A stretch of 64,000 nt of DNA, from positions 7,747,501 to 7,811,500 of the forward strand of contig JAFFSR010000136.1 in the NCBI GenBank assembly GCA_017163975.1. The letters run 5' to 3'. The stretch's first letter is position 1. Each line of letters starts with the position of its first letter. The notes beneath the pieces were generated by a model. The model ran no database searches, had not been told where the DNA came from, and worked only from the letters and a program-made list of their open reading frames with translations. This DNA comes from Anastatus disparis (taxonomy: Eukaryota > Arthropoda > Insecta > Hymenoptera > Eupelmidae). Positions 1 through 13,909 of this stretch are shown piece after piece. Both the position numbers and the translations under genes were made by a program.

Positions 1-3000
1 CAACCTTTTCATTACGTGACCGATGCATCAAATACATTTTCATCCTGCACCTACACTTTTTCAAATACGTGTAATTTTGATGACAAAAAGAAAATTCAGG
101 TAGTGGATGTTCTTTGTTGAACTTAAAGAAGGTCATCTTTACAATATTACAATGCATTTCGTATAGGTTCATTATAAAATATTTAAATTTTACTAAATTT
201 ATTTAATTTATATTTAACTATTTTTATATGTTGCAAATTAAATTATTTATACGCATAAAATTTATTATTATGACTCATCGAAATTCAATTACATTCTTTT
301 TTTTAAATAAATTTATTATGAATTATTTTTTCGTTATAATAAATAACAAATATTTTTTTAACATAAAAAAATTTTTTTAGCGTGATACAAAATACTGCGT
401 TAATCTTTCCCATGAAATATTCCATTAGAATTTTTTACAACGCGTTTAGAAAAAAATTTTCTTTTAAATATATGTATGAGAAAAATCTATATTACTTAAA
501 AAAAAAAAACAAAAAAAATCTTGGCCTTAAATTTTACATTTGAACAGGTCCTTTCCCATCATCCGGCATGTCGATTGACACTGTCTAACTTTTTATATCA
601 TCACCTGACCGCTAGACTGCCCCTCTCAAAAATACTTCCCCATCCTCCTTCCTATTTCTCTCTATTTATATATATACATATATATTCAGGTCTGACCTTC
701 CCGTCAAACTGCATGCAATTTTTTTTTTTTTTCATCATGAAAGAGAACGAAAGCGGTCAGGTCTCATCTATGATTCTTATACACAAATATATGTATACGT
801 ACAGATCTATGCAAAGAAAGGAAAAAATATATACAGGAAAGTGAGGGAGGGCGGACCAGCTGCACACGCGATGCAACATTTTTGGGGATCCCTTAGGCTA
901 TATTCTAGTCGATTTTGTGGAGTATGAATGCGTGGGTGATGGATAGACTTATATATATATATATATATGTGCGCACACATTTAGGCTCGAGATCTTATTG
1001 TCTGGACTAACAATTTTGTTCCCTTATAAAGCGTGGGTGCATATAAAACCCCCTTGCGTAATATCTCATTTTCTCATGGGTCAAATATGTCTATATATTA
1101 TACTGCGCCGAATAATGAATACAACTTATTTCCTTCCTTTCTTTAAAATTTTACGAACATTAGCAGTTGAATATTCCTCTTATTTTTAGTTAATAGCTTT
1201 GTTTTTCTCGATGATTTTTAGAGCATGGGAAAAAAAAATCAGTACAGATATTTACGGATATTACGATGATAAGTATGTAGGCGTTTACAGGGTGTGAAAA
1301 TTTTTCTATACTATTGTTAACTTTTCAAGTGACACATTTTATTTTATTGGTTTTAATCATAGACAAATGTGCGAAAATGCAATAAAAATTTTTCGTCAGC
1401 TCGTAAATTTTAGTGAACAATTTAATTTTGTATCATGGGATTCGTATAATTTCAATGAGAAATTTTGTCAATTGAAATGCACTCTTCAGCTTTTTTCAAC
1501 AAAATACAAAATTTGTAACTAATAGTTTGAAATATTATGCAAACGATGCAAAAATATAAATAAAATAAAATATTTTACTGTGTATTTTTAAACGGAAGTT
1601 CGTAATTCCATAAAAAATGGCTCCATTACTTAACGTATAAGATTCCCTATTCTGTAGCAAAGATTTTTAGCTAACAAAAGCTTTGATCGTTTCCTCCTTG
1701 GGACGTTTTTACGTCATCGTCATCCCTTATACTTCCAAAGTCTTACCAACAACCTCAGCCAATAAAATTCTTTCTTCTCTATTTTCCGACACACAACGTA
1801 TCTCTTAGTTGTGCGTGTGATGTACCTGCGACTTTTTGGTACGTTATACACAAAGAAAGGAGAAAAAAACGGTTACCTCGTTTATACGTTTTTTTTTTCT
1901 TACGAATCAAGAGAGAACAGAGAATTGTTAAAAAAAAAAGAGAGACCGCGAAAAAGTACGTTGACTCTTATACTTTCGTACCATTATATTTTTCTTCTCC
2001 TTCTTAGAGTTGTTCTCTTGCTCATAGTTGTCGATTTCGCACGCGTTTGTCTCTAACGTGTACTTTCAAATGAAGAATAAAAAAAGAGAAATATATATAG
2101 AAGTTCAAAGCTTTAAAACTCGATAAACTTTTTTGATGCAAGAGCTAAAAAAGTAGAAAAAAGTGGGAAAGTGACGGTTATGCGTCTCATCTCTTTTAGG
2201 GAAAGGGCGCAGCTGGGTTGAGAAAAGAGGAAAAAAAAGTTATAACGTTCTTTTTCTCGATTGCAAGCGCGCACGTCTTGAGGCTCGCGTACCAAAGGTA
2301 TATAGTTAAAGGTACATGCAGGCAATGTATAGTTAAAGGGTACATTGAAGAGCCAACCAAATCTCAGAGAAATCACCCCAAAAATACTTTTTAGAAAAGA
2401 AAGAAATGAACATTTTTGTAGAGTCGCGGTTACGCAAGGCTTCTTTTTTCCTCTTTTTATTTTTTTTATTCTATTCAACTTTGTAACCTTCGCACCTTTC
2501 TTTGACGCTTCTCACGGGCTTCAAAATTTTTTGATTCTCTGAAAAATCATAAAATATAAAAAAGAGCTAATATGTTACCCTAAATATACACCAAAAATTG
2601 TGTACAGGAAAGATTCAGTAGATAGAAGTAACTATAGTATAATTAAATATATTTAGGATAAATTACTACAATACAAAGGCTTGGAATAATAAGAAATTTA
2701 ATTTTTTGATAGAAAGATCTATTTTTTTACAACTTTATACAAAATAATAAAATTCATTGTTCGTAAAAAAAATAAATGTTCGTAAAAAGAAAAAAAAAAC
2801 AAATACTTAAATATAAAGCTGAAACGAAAATAGCTAAAAAATAATTTTATTTGAGTAATCGAACATAAAAAGCATTTGATGAAATTTTATGCATTCCATT
2901 TATTTTCTAAGCATACTTTGTATATTCTGTGTGTTTTTCCTTCTTTTTTATTTTCTATTATCCCTTGAACATAGCCAGAAGGATGTGCGCGCTAGCTCTA

Positions 3001-4680
3001 CCTGACCCACAGCATAGAATTTTTTTTTACCATTTTCAAGGGAATCTGCATCTCTCAGATACGGATGCTTGCATTATAATGAAAAAAAAGAGAGAAAGAA
3101 AGGTGGGGCGCGTTTTACGTACAGTGTAGCGTAGCTTAAGTAGGAGGGGAAAAAATAAAGAAGCATCTCAGTAATATCGAGGCCAAATACAGGGACTTTG
3201 GCCTTAAAAAAAATTCTCTTTTTTTTTCTCCTTACGAGAGAGAAAAAGATTCACCGGATTGTTGGAAATTTTTTTTCATTCTTTCCATTATTCTCGCTTT
3301 TTTATAAATCTATTCAATCGTTTCTTTTATCCCCCTCTTCCTAAGATATAATCATCCAAACGATGCTACCTGTAAAGTAGTAGATTTTTATAAGGGACAT
3401 CGCTCACTTTTTGGCGTTTTTTTACCCCAAAAACACCATTGCATGGGAACGTGGACTTATATGTCATGCGAAAACTTGAGTCTCTTTTTTTTACGCGTGT
3501 ATAACTAAACATGTGCATCGCGATCACTGACCCTTCCGCAAAAAAAAGGTTGCGTTTTATCTTTTTTTTTAGACTTTCCCACAGAGAGGGAGAAAGTGTT
3601 GGTATTTTTTTACCTCGTTTTTTGGAAATTAAAAAGTTACGTAGTTCTTTTGACAAAACGAAACATTTCTCGGGGAACCGATTATGCACCTTTTTTTACG
3701 TGTTGCGATTGTCAATATTCGATTTTTTTCTCCAAAAGATCTAAAGCTTAATTTGGTTCTCACGTTACAAATCTTTACAAATTCGTAATAAAATTTATCA
3801 AATTTTGACAAAAGAAATAGAAAAAATTTTCGTTCATACATCTGATAATACATAAAGTTAGAAGTTATTCTGATGTAAGATTTTTAGATTTTAAAAAACT
3901 AAACATTTATAAGAAAATTGGTTTTAAATAAAACACAAATGATTTTAATAAAAATTTGTTATAAAATTTAATATAAATGTCATTTTAGCCATGGATCTTA
4001 AACATATATTATAAAAAGCCAATTAAACATAAATAAAAATTAAGCTCAATCAGCCATGAAATTCAAACTCGTTGAATTATAGCAACGCCATTTGCTTTAC
4101 CGCAGCAACACCCCTTTACCAATCTTTCGCCAAACCAAAAAAAACTCATATCGCCGCAGCGCAACGACAACTTAAACGACAAAGTCTAAGCTAAAAAAAA
4201 AAAAATTCGCCTGTAAATTTTAATCCCGTAGCGTATCGAAATAATCATTGTAATGGAAGCCGTTAAGCGAAGCCAGAAAAAAAAAATCAAACTTTTGTGG
4301 CAGTTCGCGTTCTCCATGAAAATCGGTTACACATCTTGCGTTGCAATAAAAAAAATAAAGAAAATAAACAAAGAAACGACGCGTACAGCGACAACGTTTA
4401 AAATTTTACAGAAAAGGGATTACAATAAAAGGGGTAGCGCGAATATATTCGCTTAAAAATTTTGAAAAAAAAGGGGGGATATATACATAAAGTATATTAT
4501 ACGTTAATACGTAAAAGCACGCGTGAGGGAGGGCGTCATGATGATGGATATGTATATGCAAGCGTATGGTAAAAAGGGGGAATAGGTAAAAAAAAGGGTT
4601 TTTTTTATGTATATATGTATATATATGTATAAGTATATACATTATCGAATGAGAGAGCTAGAAAGAGAGAGAAATAAAAG
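1..4680. other. Noncoding upstream region of nub
   Basis: I see no convincing gene here. The sequence is AT-rich with many homopolymer runs and pyrimidine-rich tracts. It includes a short TA microsatellite next to a GTGCGCAC palindrome at about 951-982. The open frames present are short, rich in F, Y, K and I, and match nothing I recognise. It probably holds distal regulatory DNA or 5' UTR introns of the POU gene downstream. Confidence 0.5.
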
Positions 4681-4689
4681 AGCCAATAA

Positions 4690-5000
4690 GAAGGAGGTCC
4701 GTAGAGTTTGTGAGCGTCCAATGGCTGGTCCCGAGACCGGTTTACTTTTCCATTTAGGTGGGGGTAGTTCTCGCCCTTAGGGTTTCTATAATGTTGCAGG
4801 CGCGCATATAGCGTATATTATACCGGTATTGGTTATATGCTTTATAGCTTTAGCGCTTCGTTGCGTCACTGTAAAAGCGCACAGGGGCCAATATGTATTT
4901 TTCTTTCTGACATTCGTTCAGTGTCGGCTCGTCCGTCAGCACGACTTATTACCACTATATGTACAAATATTCTGTGTGCCTTAATTTAAACATTTTTTCG
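4690..5000 (+). promoter_or_regulatory. Candidate core promoter/5' UTR of nub
   Basis: This is the only clearly GC-richer island within several kilobases upstream of the first nub coding exon, and it ends about 285 bp before the proposed ATG at 5285. It contains CpG-containing motifs and an initiator-like TTCAGTG at 4917-4923, where the A at 4920 would be +1. I could not find a convincing TATA box or DPE at the right spacing. The call rests on composition and position only. Confidence 0.3.
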
Positions 5001-5284
5001 TTACGATTCGCCGAGCAAGCTTCAATTACCATATCTGTGATTTGGATAATTAGTTGGTGAATATTCATGAGTGACTGTTGAATATTCAATTAATTTGAAT
5101 AAATTTTTTTTTTTGGATTTTTAAAGTGATTTTTGGTGGATTTAAAAAAATTAATTAAAAAGTGATAAATAATATTTTTTTATAAAAAAACACTGTCGTG
5201 CTGGATTTGAAAACTAAATGTGTCTTAGATGTGACGGTAAAGGAGAGTGAAGGAGTATTGGGGTGTCGTAATAAATTTAAAAAA

Positions 5285-8200
5285 ATGGTTTTTTTGGAAG
5301 ATCCAAGGATGATTTTTGCGGATATGAGACTTCATGCCACTAGTACACCCACGAGTACTCCTACTAGTTATCGACTACATCATCGGAAGTACCGACCTCA
5401 AAATAACAATGATTGTACGGCTGTGTATATTTTTATTTAAAATTTTAATTTTTTTTTGTGCGTTGGAATAAATGGTTTAATTTACAGCATTTTATAATTT
5501 TCATTGAAAATTACTTAATTTGTGCTCAGTGGAATTCCCAATAGATCAATCGAACACCGTAAAACCATATTTAACACTTTTGAAAAAATTATAATTGTGC
5601 AAATATATTGTTAATTTTATGGAATTTCTATAAATTATTGAGTAACAAGTTCATTACCATTGTACATTTTTGAATGATGAAAAATTTGATTCTATGAACA
5701 ACAATAAAACATTTCCGTAGAAATAAATTCGTAATATCATTTATAAAAAACACATGAGTCAGCGGTGATTGATAAAGAATGAACCTATGATAACATTTTT
5801 AAAAAATTCATAAATTAATATGACTTTTATAATTAAATTTTTTAATCTTTTCATAGATAGTATTTAAGTATTGAGCAATTACTCTCGTATCATATAAATT
5901 ATTAATTTTATAAAAATTCAAATGATTAAGATCTATAGATCGATAAAATGATGATTCGAACTTTTATTTTTAGCATCTTTTAACATTTATCGTGCTTTTT
6001 ATAAATATAAAGGAAATAATCAAGGTGAAAAATTGAATTTGTGATTACAGATGCAGATTTGCATGGGGATGTGGACGGTGCCGATCTCAGCGGTGACGAT
6101 CGGAGTATTGCAAGCGACGTGCAAGATGGCAACGAGCCTCACTTGGATCACGATTCAATCGATTCGGACAGAGAAGCTCTTAACCTGGTAAGTATTAATT
6201 TTAATAATAATCAAAGCAAGTTGATACTAACATTCACTTATCCTAAACTCAATTATCGAAACGATATATCCTAATATTAACGATTCCCGTGCGCGGTAAC
6301 ATATATACCATAGGTAAAGCAAAAGGAAGTATTATGAATAGAAAAACCATGTATAGACAAACTGGTCACTTAGAAAAAAAGGCTAACTAGTTAGATTTCA
6401 AAGCAATCAGTAAAAAAAATTTTTTTGGGGTCTTTTACCCGTGCGAACAAGTCAAATGATCATTTTGTGTAGCCAGGTGGTCGGAAATACACAAAAAAAA
6501 GAGAAAAAAAGTAAAATTAGGGGTAGCTAATTACAATCCAACAGGTGACGACATTCCAAGAGACAGAAAAGTTAACCTGTGTGCGAGAAATTACGCTAGT
6601 TGGGTATTATATAGATTATTATCGAGTGGCAAAATAGCTGTCTTTTTTCACCCTCACTCTCGTGTGTATATATACGCAGTCGGTCAACCGGACTTCCCAC
6701 GATGTCGTAATGATTTTATTTTTAAAGTTAAGAAATCATGATGAACATGCAAATAGTACGTTGTTTTTTTTTGTTCGGGAAATCACGGACCGTTTATGAT
6801 GCATATATTTAACTGAATTTTCAAAAGGTAACTGAAAGATTTTAAAATTAGCATAAATTGATAGAAAAGGTGTCATTATATTTAATTTTTCTAAATGATA
6901 TTTCAAAAATATTTTATTACAGACTAGTGTACTTAAAATTCTTAAATAAGTTTCAATAATAATTTAAAATAATGTTTTTTGGAAATTTAGTAACAATCAA
7001 AATAATTAATAAATTATACAAAAAATTGTATATTACATCTTATACAGAAAAAAAATAATTTTTTGCAAATTATTTAATAATTATAATAAATTCAATAACT
7101 ATCACATTTGATGCGTAAGAACGTGTAAATTTTATCATGATAAATTTATTCTCGAAAAGCAAAAATTTCGTACAAAATAAAATTTATTCAATCTCGTTTA
7201 TCCTTTGTAAATAACCATCTGGTGTTACAAAAAAAAAGTTTTAATTCAGGAGACTTTCAAAGATACAAGATAAAAAATGTCCAGATCTTTCACGTAAGTT
7301 GGGAAGAAAGAAAGGAAAAAAATAAGCGCATAAAAAATATATAGTGATTCAATATTTGAGAAATAAATAAGAGAGAGTATAAACAATTCATATAGAGGAA
7401 GTAACAAGGGCCGAAGGGAGCATGCTGGGGCGTTTTTATAAAATACACTAAAACGTTCAGGAGGAATCGAAATGACCAATATCCTGAGCGTAGCCAAGTG
7501 TAAACAGGCGCGCTACGGTTTTTCTCTCTCGACAAAAGCGCGTCCTTTTGCTCTTTGAGTACAAAATGTATTAACGGAAGAGGGTGGAAAAATGCTCTGA
7601 TTTTTCGATTGAACATTTTTTTTTTATTTTTTTTTTCCTTTACTTTAGGTATCTCTGTATATACAGTAACGTATTGCGTCACAGTTAAATTACGTTTAAC
7701 TTCGTAAAATCTAAAAACGTCTTCGCAGTGTGTGGTTATTGAATTTCGAGGCAATGTGTATATAAAGATTTATCTACGGTATAACGTGTCCAGAAGGAAA
7801 GATACTTGTATTTTTTTAAGAAATTCAAAATTTTTACATAAAACTAACTGAGATAATATTTTTTCTAAATTCAATAACTTTTACATACCTATTTATTCTT
7901 CTGCGTACTAGTTAAAAGTTTAAAATTATCTTTTTTTATCGTTCTAAAGCGCTTAACTCTAACAACTCGTAACGACCCTAAAACAAAACAAAAAAAGAAT
8001 AGCAAGAATAATAAACTAAAAGATAATTTTTTCTCATTCTCCTTTCAAAGGTTACCGATGTGTCACAACGTAACAGCAGTAGTGGCACAAGTGGTAGCGC
8101 ATCATCGCCAAGTTCTGGTGTAAGCAGTCAATTAACGGGTAGTCATGCAGGCAATACAAGCAATTCACAAGCTGCTTTAGCGGCCCAATTAGTTGGCCAA

Positions 8201-11200
8201 CAATTATTGATGCACGGCTCATTGAGCGCTCTAAGTCCACAAGAAATTCAAGCATTGGTTCAACAACTACAGCAACAGCAGCAACAAACGATTCAACAAC
8301 AGTTGCAACAATTTGCTATGTTCCAACAGGCAAATCCATCAGCGGCTGGACAATTACCTGCTCAGGCACAGTTCTTCCTTCAAAATCAGGTAAATTATCA
8401 AAATAAAAGAAATATAAATATGTTATATGATGTGTGTTATTAAAATTATTAAAAGTTTTTATTATATGAATTCAGCAATCACAGACAAAGAAACTCTTGT
8501 GATGTTTAAGTAATGATCTATGAAAAGATACCGCAAGAATTGACTTAATTAAAAGTAAACAATATATAGTTTTTAAATGGTACCTAAAAAATATGCGACT
8601 TACAGTTTTAAAAAAAATTGACTTTTTTCGATAATAATTAGATTATGAAAAGATATCATAGCGCTTTTTTAATTAGATTTAATATTATAAATGAATAAAA
8701 AGATAATCTGGATAAAGAGATCTTTACTGTTACTAATTGTACTGATAAAATAAAAATAACATTGTCATGCAAATTTCTAATTAACTTCAATGAATCGTAA
8801 TATTTTTATATTCTATAAGATTAAAGCAAAAAATGAACTCATGCACGTTTCAAATGAGAATCAAGTTAAATAAACTGTCATAAAAATTTTAATAATTAGT
8901 GTATTTTTTTGTTATAAGTTTTACGCAACAATGAAAAAAAATTTACAATTTTTATGATTAAAAAAAATTAAATCTTTTTTATTCGAGATAAAGTCAAAAT
9001 GAATTATGAGATTTATCGATTCTTTAGAAACGCATCTTATTTCCCTATAAAATCAAACATCACAACTACTATATACGATTCATATGTCATGCATATTCTT
9101 ATATTTACGTTCATTAGCACCTATAGACATAATTTTTTATTACATTCTATCCCCTCGAACGTAGCATACACACTGAGCCCATATTCAAAGCAGCGTATGC
9201 TTATTCAAAAGAATTTCCTTTTCTTTCACATGCGTGTTTTTTTCTTCTATCGTGCATACATTTTTTTTCTCTTTTAAATATATGCTTATACGGACCGATT
9301 CATCAAATATCTTCAATTATTGATCTTCCTCGCTCGTCGGCTCTTTATAAAAAGAAGTAAGAAAAAAAAACCCAAAGCGATCTTCTAAGATGTACACATA
9401 CATACTTAAAAAAAAACTTGGTGTACGAACCTTGCTATACAGCTCCTGCATTTACATCGTCGCTCTGTATATGTGTGTGTGCATTATTTAGTTTTCCGAG
9501 CTTTAGATTTACGGAGTATTTTTTCTATAGTTCTCAGCATACATATACATGCATATATCCCAAAAGTAATAGTTACCATATATATGTCCCGGATAAAAAG
9601 TAACAAAACGACTTTGCGCCTGGCGGATTTAATGGCAGTTCCTTGCTCCTCATTCTCTTTTGAAAAAAAAGGTATTATATATATATATACATACATATTC
9701 CAAGGCGATTCGTTAAGGGCAAGCGGCACCTTGCCGCCTTTGTTACCTAACACGTGGCCATGTATATATATGTATATGTATATACAACGGGGGAGAGAGC
9801 TAAGAGGTAGAGAGAGCTCGCTTATTCAAGAAGGGACACACGACACATACCGTTGTTCTCTCGAAAATTGCAGCGTACGTGTGTACATATAAAGAAAGAA
9901 CCCCTTCGTTTTTTATTTTATTTTTATTCAGTCGAGAATAGAGACAGAGACGCGTGTTAAGCAAAGAGCTTAAGGATTTTCCAGGCTTCTAGTCGCGTGT
10001 TCCGCTTGTTTTCAATTTTTTGTTTTTTTATTTTACCTTTAGAATCTGTTCGTTGGAACTATTCAGTTTTTTTTCTAATGCTAATGTCTCTTTCTTTTTT
10101 GGGTTGTATTTATGCCGAGTTACAAGGAATTTTCCGATGAGTTCCGGTGTAAAGATCCAAAGTTGATTATAATGCAGATTCCGAGGGTTGAATAATGATG
10201 TCGTATTGCTTTGAAGAAACATTCGTGCGAATTATAATGATAATGAGGATCCAAAAAGTGAATAATCTTATTTAGTGCGGTTAAAGAAGTTCAAGAATTC
10301 TCGGAAAGGTTTATGATAATCGTGATTGATGAATTTTTAATAGAAAACACTGTATTCATAATCCAACTTCGAATAACTACCAATTTTATTGTTTAGTATC
10401 ACATAATTGGGAGTCCTTTTGCAAAAATTTTGAAATTTAACAAGAAAATAACTTAAAATTTGTTCAAATATTATAATATCTATCAACACGTAGTTTAAAA
10501 ATTTTTGAACGTTAATTATAATTTATAACTTTTGTGTAATAACAAAAAAAAACCATTAATTTTGTTATGTGATATATTGTATATTATCTTGATAAAGCGA
10601 TTATCATAATTAATACGGTAAATTATCATAACGATTTGAATGTGATTCAATAAGCAAATACCTGTGCATGTTATCCCTTAAAATTACCCTAAAAATATTT
10701 TAACTTAGGGGAATAAGAATTAACAGGTTCGCCAAAAATTAGACAACACGTTATGTACCACTTGTTATATTATGCATGACGGATTGATCCTGCCCCGAAA
10801 GAAAGGAAAATAAAAAAAGGAAATAGTTTAGGTATGTTTATAAGCCTTCCTAAATTTGAATAGCGACACGCGACCATTCAAAACTATATATTTTAAAATA
10901 TGCGCTCTGCACCCTTTCAAAATAAAAAAAAAATACAGAGAAAGGGACAGAATGTAAGGTAGGTGCTAGTGTTGCGCTCATGGGTCGTAAAAATACCTGA
11001 GCTCATATATATACATATATAAAAGTACACACGCGACCTATTCAACTATTCATATATATACATATATATCCACGTGTCAGAGTCTATGAAGAGATGTAAA
11101 GTAATTCCGTAGGGTGTCTACATAAATAAGCATAAAGTATAGATACTATATACCTTGTATAGCAGACCCATACCGAATAGAAAGAGAAGTAGATCCCGAA

Positions 11201-13792
11201 AAAAAGAGCTAACGTTAAGAACCCTTTACATACAGAAGAAAAGGGTATATTTTCTATATTTTTACGACCCCTCCCTGGTTGTTCTTATATTATACATACC
11301 ATGACTTGTTTCGTTAAAGCTATCGAGACATCAAATGTATATCTCGTAAGCATATAAGTCTCCACATCTGCATTTCTTTTTTTTTCATTTCGAAAGGGTA
11401 GAGATAATCGATTACGATGATAGAGAAAAAGAGAACCTTTTTTTAACACTTTTTCGACCTGCGTACCTCTTATTTTTATTTTTGAATGATCTTCACCTGT
11501 TTATTATTAGACACGCGATACTTTTGATCATCACGTATGGCACGATTAATATGAATCCTATGCTATATGACGTCTTTATTCGTATCATTAATATTCTTCT
11601 TTAAATTAATGAATGAATTAATGAATGAAACCTGAAATTTTGTAAGAATCGTATCAAAGTAGTTACTCTCACGTTTAAGTCATTCACAATACAAAACCCA
11701 TAAAAACATCAAATGAACACAAAAATTTGGTTTTTTATGTCACATACTTTAAGTATTAACTTTAGTACGTATGATTGATGATAAAACGTCCCGTATCTAT
11801 TTATATTGCATTCATTCTATCCAGACGAAGCAGTATTTTCATTTATTACATTCGTTCTTTATTCATCAAAATAATGATTCATTGACGTGCTTAAGGTTCA
11901 ATAACTAGGAAAAATTTCGGTATACATACATATACGTATAAGAAATTTAATATAAGAGAATAAAGCGTGAGAATTACATAAGAATTCATATAATAAAAAA
12001 ATTAATCTCAAATAAAATATTTTTTTATTTTTTTATAATATTGAAAAATTAAAACAAATGTATTTCTTTATTCGATAGGTTCAACAATTAGCACAAGCAG
12101 CTCAACAAATTCAAGCATTACAAAAACAGCAAGCATTACAAAGTGGTGGTGGTGGATTGGTAGCGCGTAATCTTAGTCAACAGCAAAGATCACCGCCTCC
12201 ACCGGGTACACCACCAGCGGTTAAACCATCACCAGCAAGACTCGAACCATCGCCCGAAGAAACGACTGATCTCGAAGAGCTTGAACAATTTGCTAAAACG
12301 TTCAAACAACGAAGGATCAAGTTAGGATTCACTCAAGGTGACGTTGGTCTTGCTATGGGCAAACTTTATGGAAACGATTTTTCTCAAACGACCATATCTA
12401 GGTGAGCAGAGCTTTGTTTTTATTTGTTATTTAAAAAAGATATTATTTAATTAAGTTGAATTTAAAAAGATAAAATAAAAATAAAGTAAGTAAAAAAACG
12501 TAATTTTAATTAATGCTTTCAGGTTTGAAGCTTTAAATTTATCGTTTAAAAATATGTGCAAACTGAAGCCATTATTACAAAAATGGTTAGAAGATGCAGA
12601 CAATTCGTTGAATAATCCAAATTCACTGTCGAATCCAATGACGACGCCCGAGGCAATAGGCAGGCGAAGAAAGAAACGCACCTCAATCGAAACGAGTGTG
12701 CGAGTTGCTTTAGAAAAGGCATTTGTACAAAATCCAAAGCCAACATCCGAAGAAATTACTATTCTAGCCGATAGTCTTGCTATGGAAAAGGAAGTGGTTA
12801 GAGTTTGGTTCTGTAACAGGTAATTTCATTTCTACAAAACTACTAGTTCATACTTATTATCATTTTGACCTACATTAGTCTATGAATTTCTACGATTCCT
12901 CTTACATTTTTATTCTTACTATTCTTCTCGCACTGCTTTGCCTTCAGGAACTTTCTTTATTTTCTAACCGCTTATCATAAGAATATTAAATTTTAACTCG
13001 AGACGATCGATCGCTAGAAATACTCGCATTCAAACTTTCTGTGAAACGAAAAATTAAAAATTTACGATCTAAACATCATAAATATTCAAAGTACCTTCAG
13101 TTCATCCTAAAATGAATTTACTATCATCTCTTGCTTATTTGCCAAACTGTCAAAACGTAAACGTAGTAATTAGAATCTTTCACAAAAATATTCATAAATT
13201 CGCTAGAAAAATTTAAAAATAAAATTTTTATTAAAAAAAGTTATAGCAATTTTAAAATTGTGTTATCATATTACTTTTCAATATATAATTGATATGTATA
13301 TAATGTATGATTGGAATATCGTATGATATTTTAATTTGTTGATAAATATTTAATTGCAAAAAAACAAATGCTTATCGATTCTTTTTTTTTTTTTAATATT
13401 CTTTCTGACATACCTAATGGAGATTTTTCTCGTGTAATGTTCCAATGATTAACATTTATTTTTCTATATTTAAATAAAAAAGAAAGAAAAATTTAGCATT
13501 CAATTAATCCAACATTTTAAATTTCAGGCGACAGAAAGAAAAACGTATAAATCCACCGACCGCAGCAATGGGCAGTCCAACGATGGCATCGCCAGCACCA
13601 TCAGTCTTTGCATCATTAGCTGGTACAATGTCAAGCAGTCCGCTTGCATTAACAACACATTCATCGCCAGCAAATTTAAGTCAACATCCACATTCAACAC
13701 CATTAGGCTCACCATTACCATTGGCTCTCGTTGCAGCATCAGGTAATAACTACGGACATCCACATAGTGGCAAATCATCGGTGCACGAGTGA
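5285..13792 (+). CDS. nub: POU domain class II transcription factor (nubbin/Pdm-1)
   Basis: A sequence-specific nuclear transcription factor that binds octamer-like DNA. In flies, nubbin acts in wing, neuroblast and immune gene control. Coding exons are 5285-5414 (first exon, least certain: weak donor GTACGG, chosen because its phase fits), 6051-6187, 8051-8389, 12079-12401, 12523-12819 and 13528-13792. The phases join to a 496-residue frame. Residues about 90-230 are Ser- and Gln-rich, as in Pdm activation regions. The POU-specific domain is at about 262-336. A short linker is followed by the homeodomain at about 357-416, with the recognition-helix signature W405-F-C-N408 and then RRQKEKR. 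The class II assignment rests on the near-identical POU-S domain and on the intron splitting the arginine codon after WFCN. The C-terminus is Ser/Pro/His-rich and ends at a TGA followed by C. Retention of the last intron would stop translation immediately after WFCNR. Drosophila has a paralogue, pdm2, so the one-to-one naming is slightly uncertain. Confidence 0.93.
8390..12078 (+). other. Large intron of nub
   Basis: This is the 3.7-kb intron between the Gln-rich exon and the exon that starts the POU-specific domain. It is AT-rich, with several ATATATAC-type microsatellite patches (for example 9676-9697, 9762-9785, 11006-11022 and 11051-11070). I see no alternative coding exon with good splice sites and no transposon ends. 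The size is typical of introns that carry enhancers in developmental genes, but no specific site can be supported. Confidence 0.5.
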
Positions 13793-13909
13793 CACCAGCC
13801 TGCGGCCCAAGGGGACGCTATTTATCGACAACAACAACAGCAACAGCATCAGCAGCAACAACAACAACAGCAACCGCGACGATTGTGCAATTTACCAGAC
13901 TTTTATCAT
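13793..13909 (+). other. In-frame Gln-rich extension after the nub stop
   Basis: Directly after the TGA at 13790-13792 the same reading frame stays open for 39 codons, to a TAA at 13910-13912. Almost half of these codons are Gln (CAA/CAG), with a few His. The stop context is UGA followed by C, the leakiest class in insect and mammalian readthrough studies. This could be a readthrough extension, a former C-terminus cut off by a recent stop, or a CAR-repeat 3' UTR that is open by chance. The sequence alone cannot separate these. Confidence 0.4.

Noticed and set aside
521..844. Short frames across the first 5 kb (also around 2113-2542 and 3366-3853)
   Set aside because: Low-complexity composition, overlapping on both strands, with no domain or homology I recognise.
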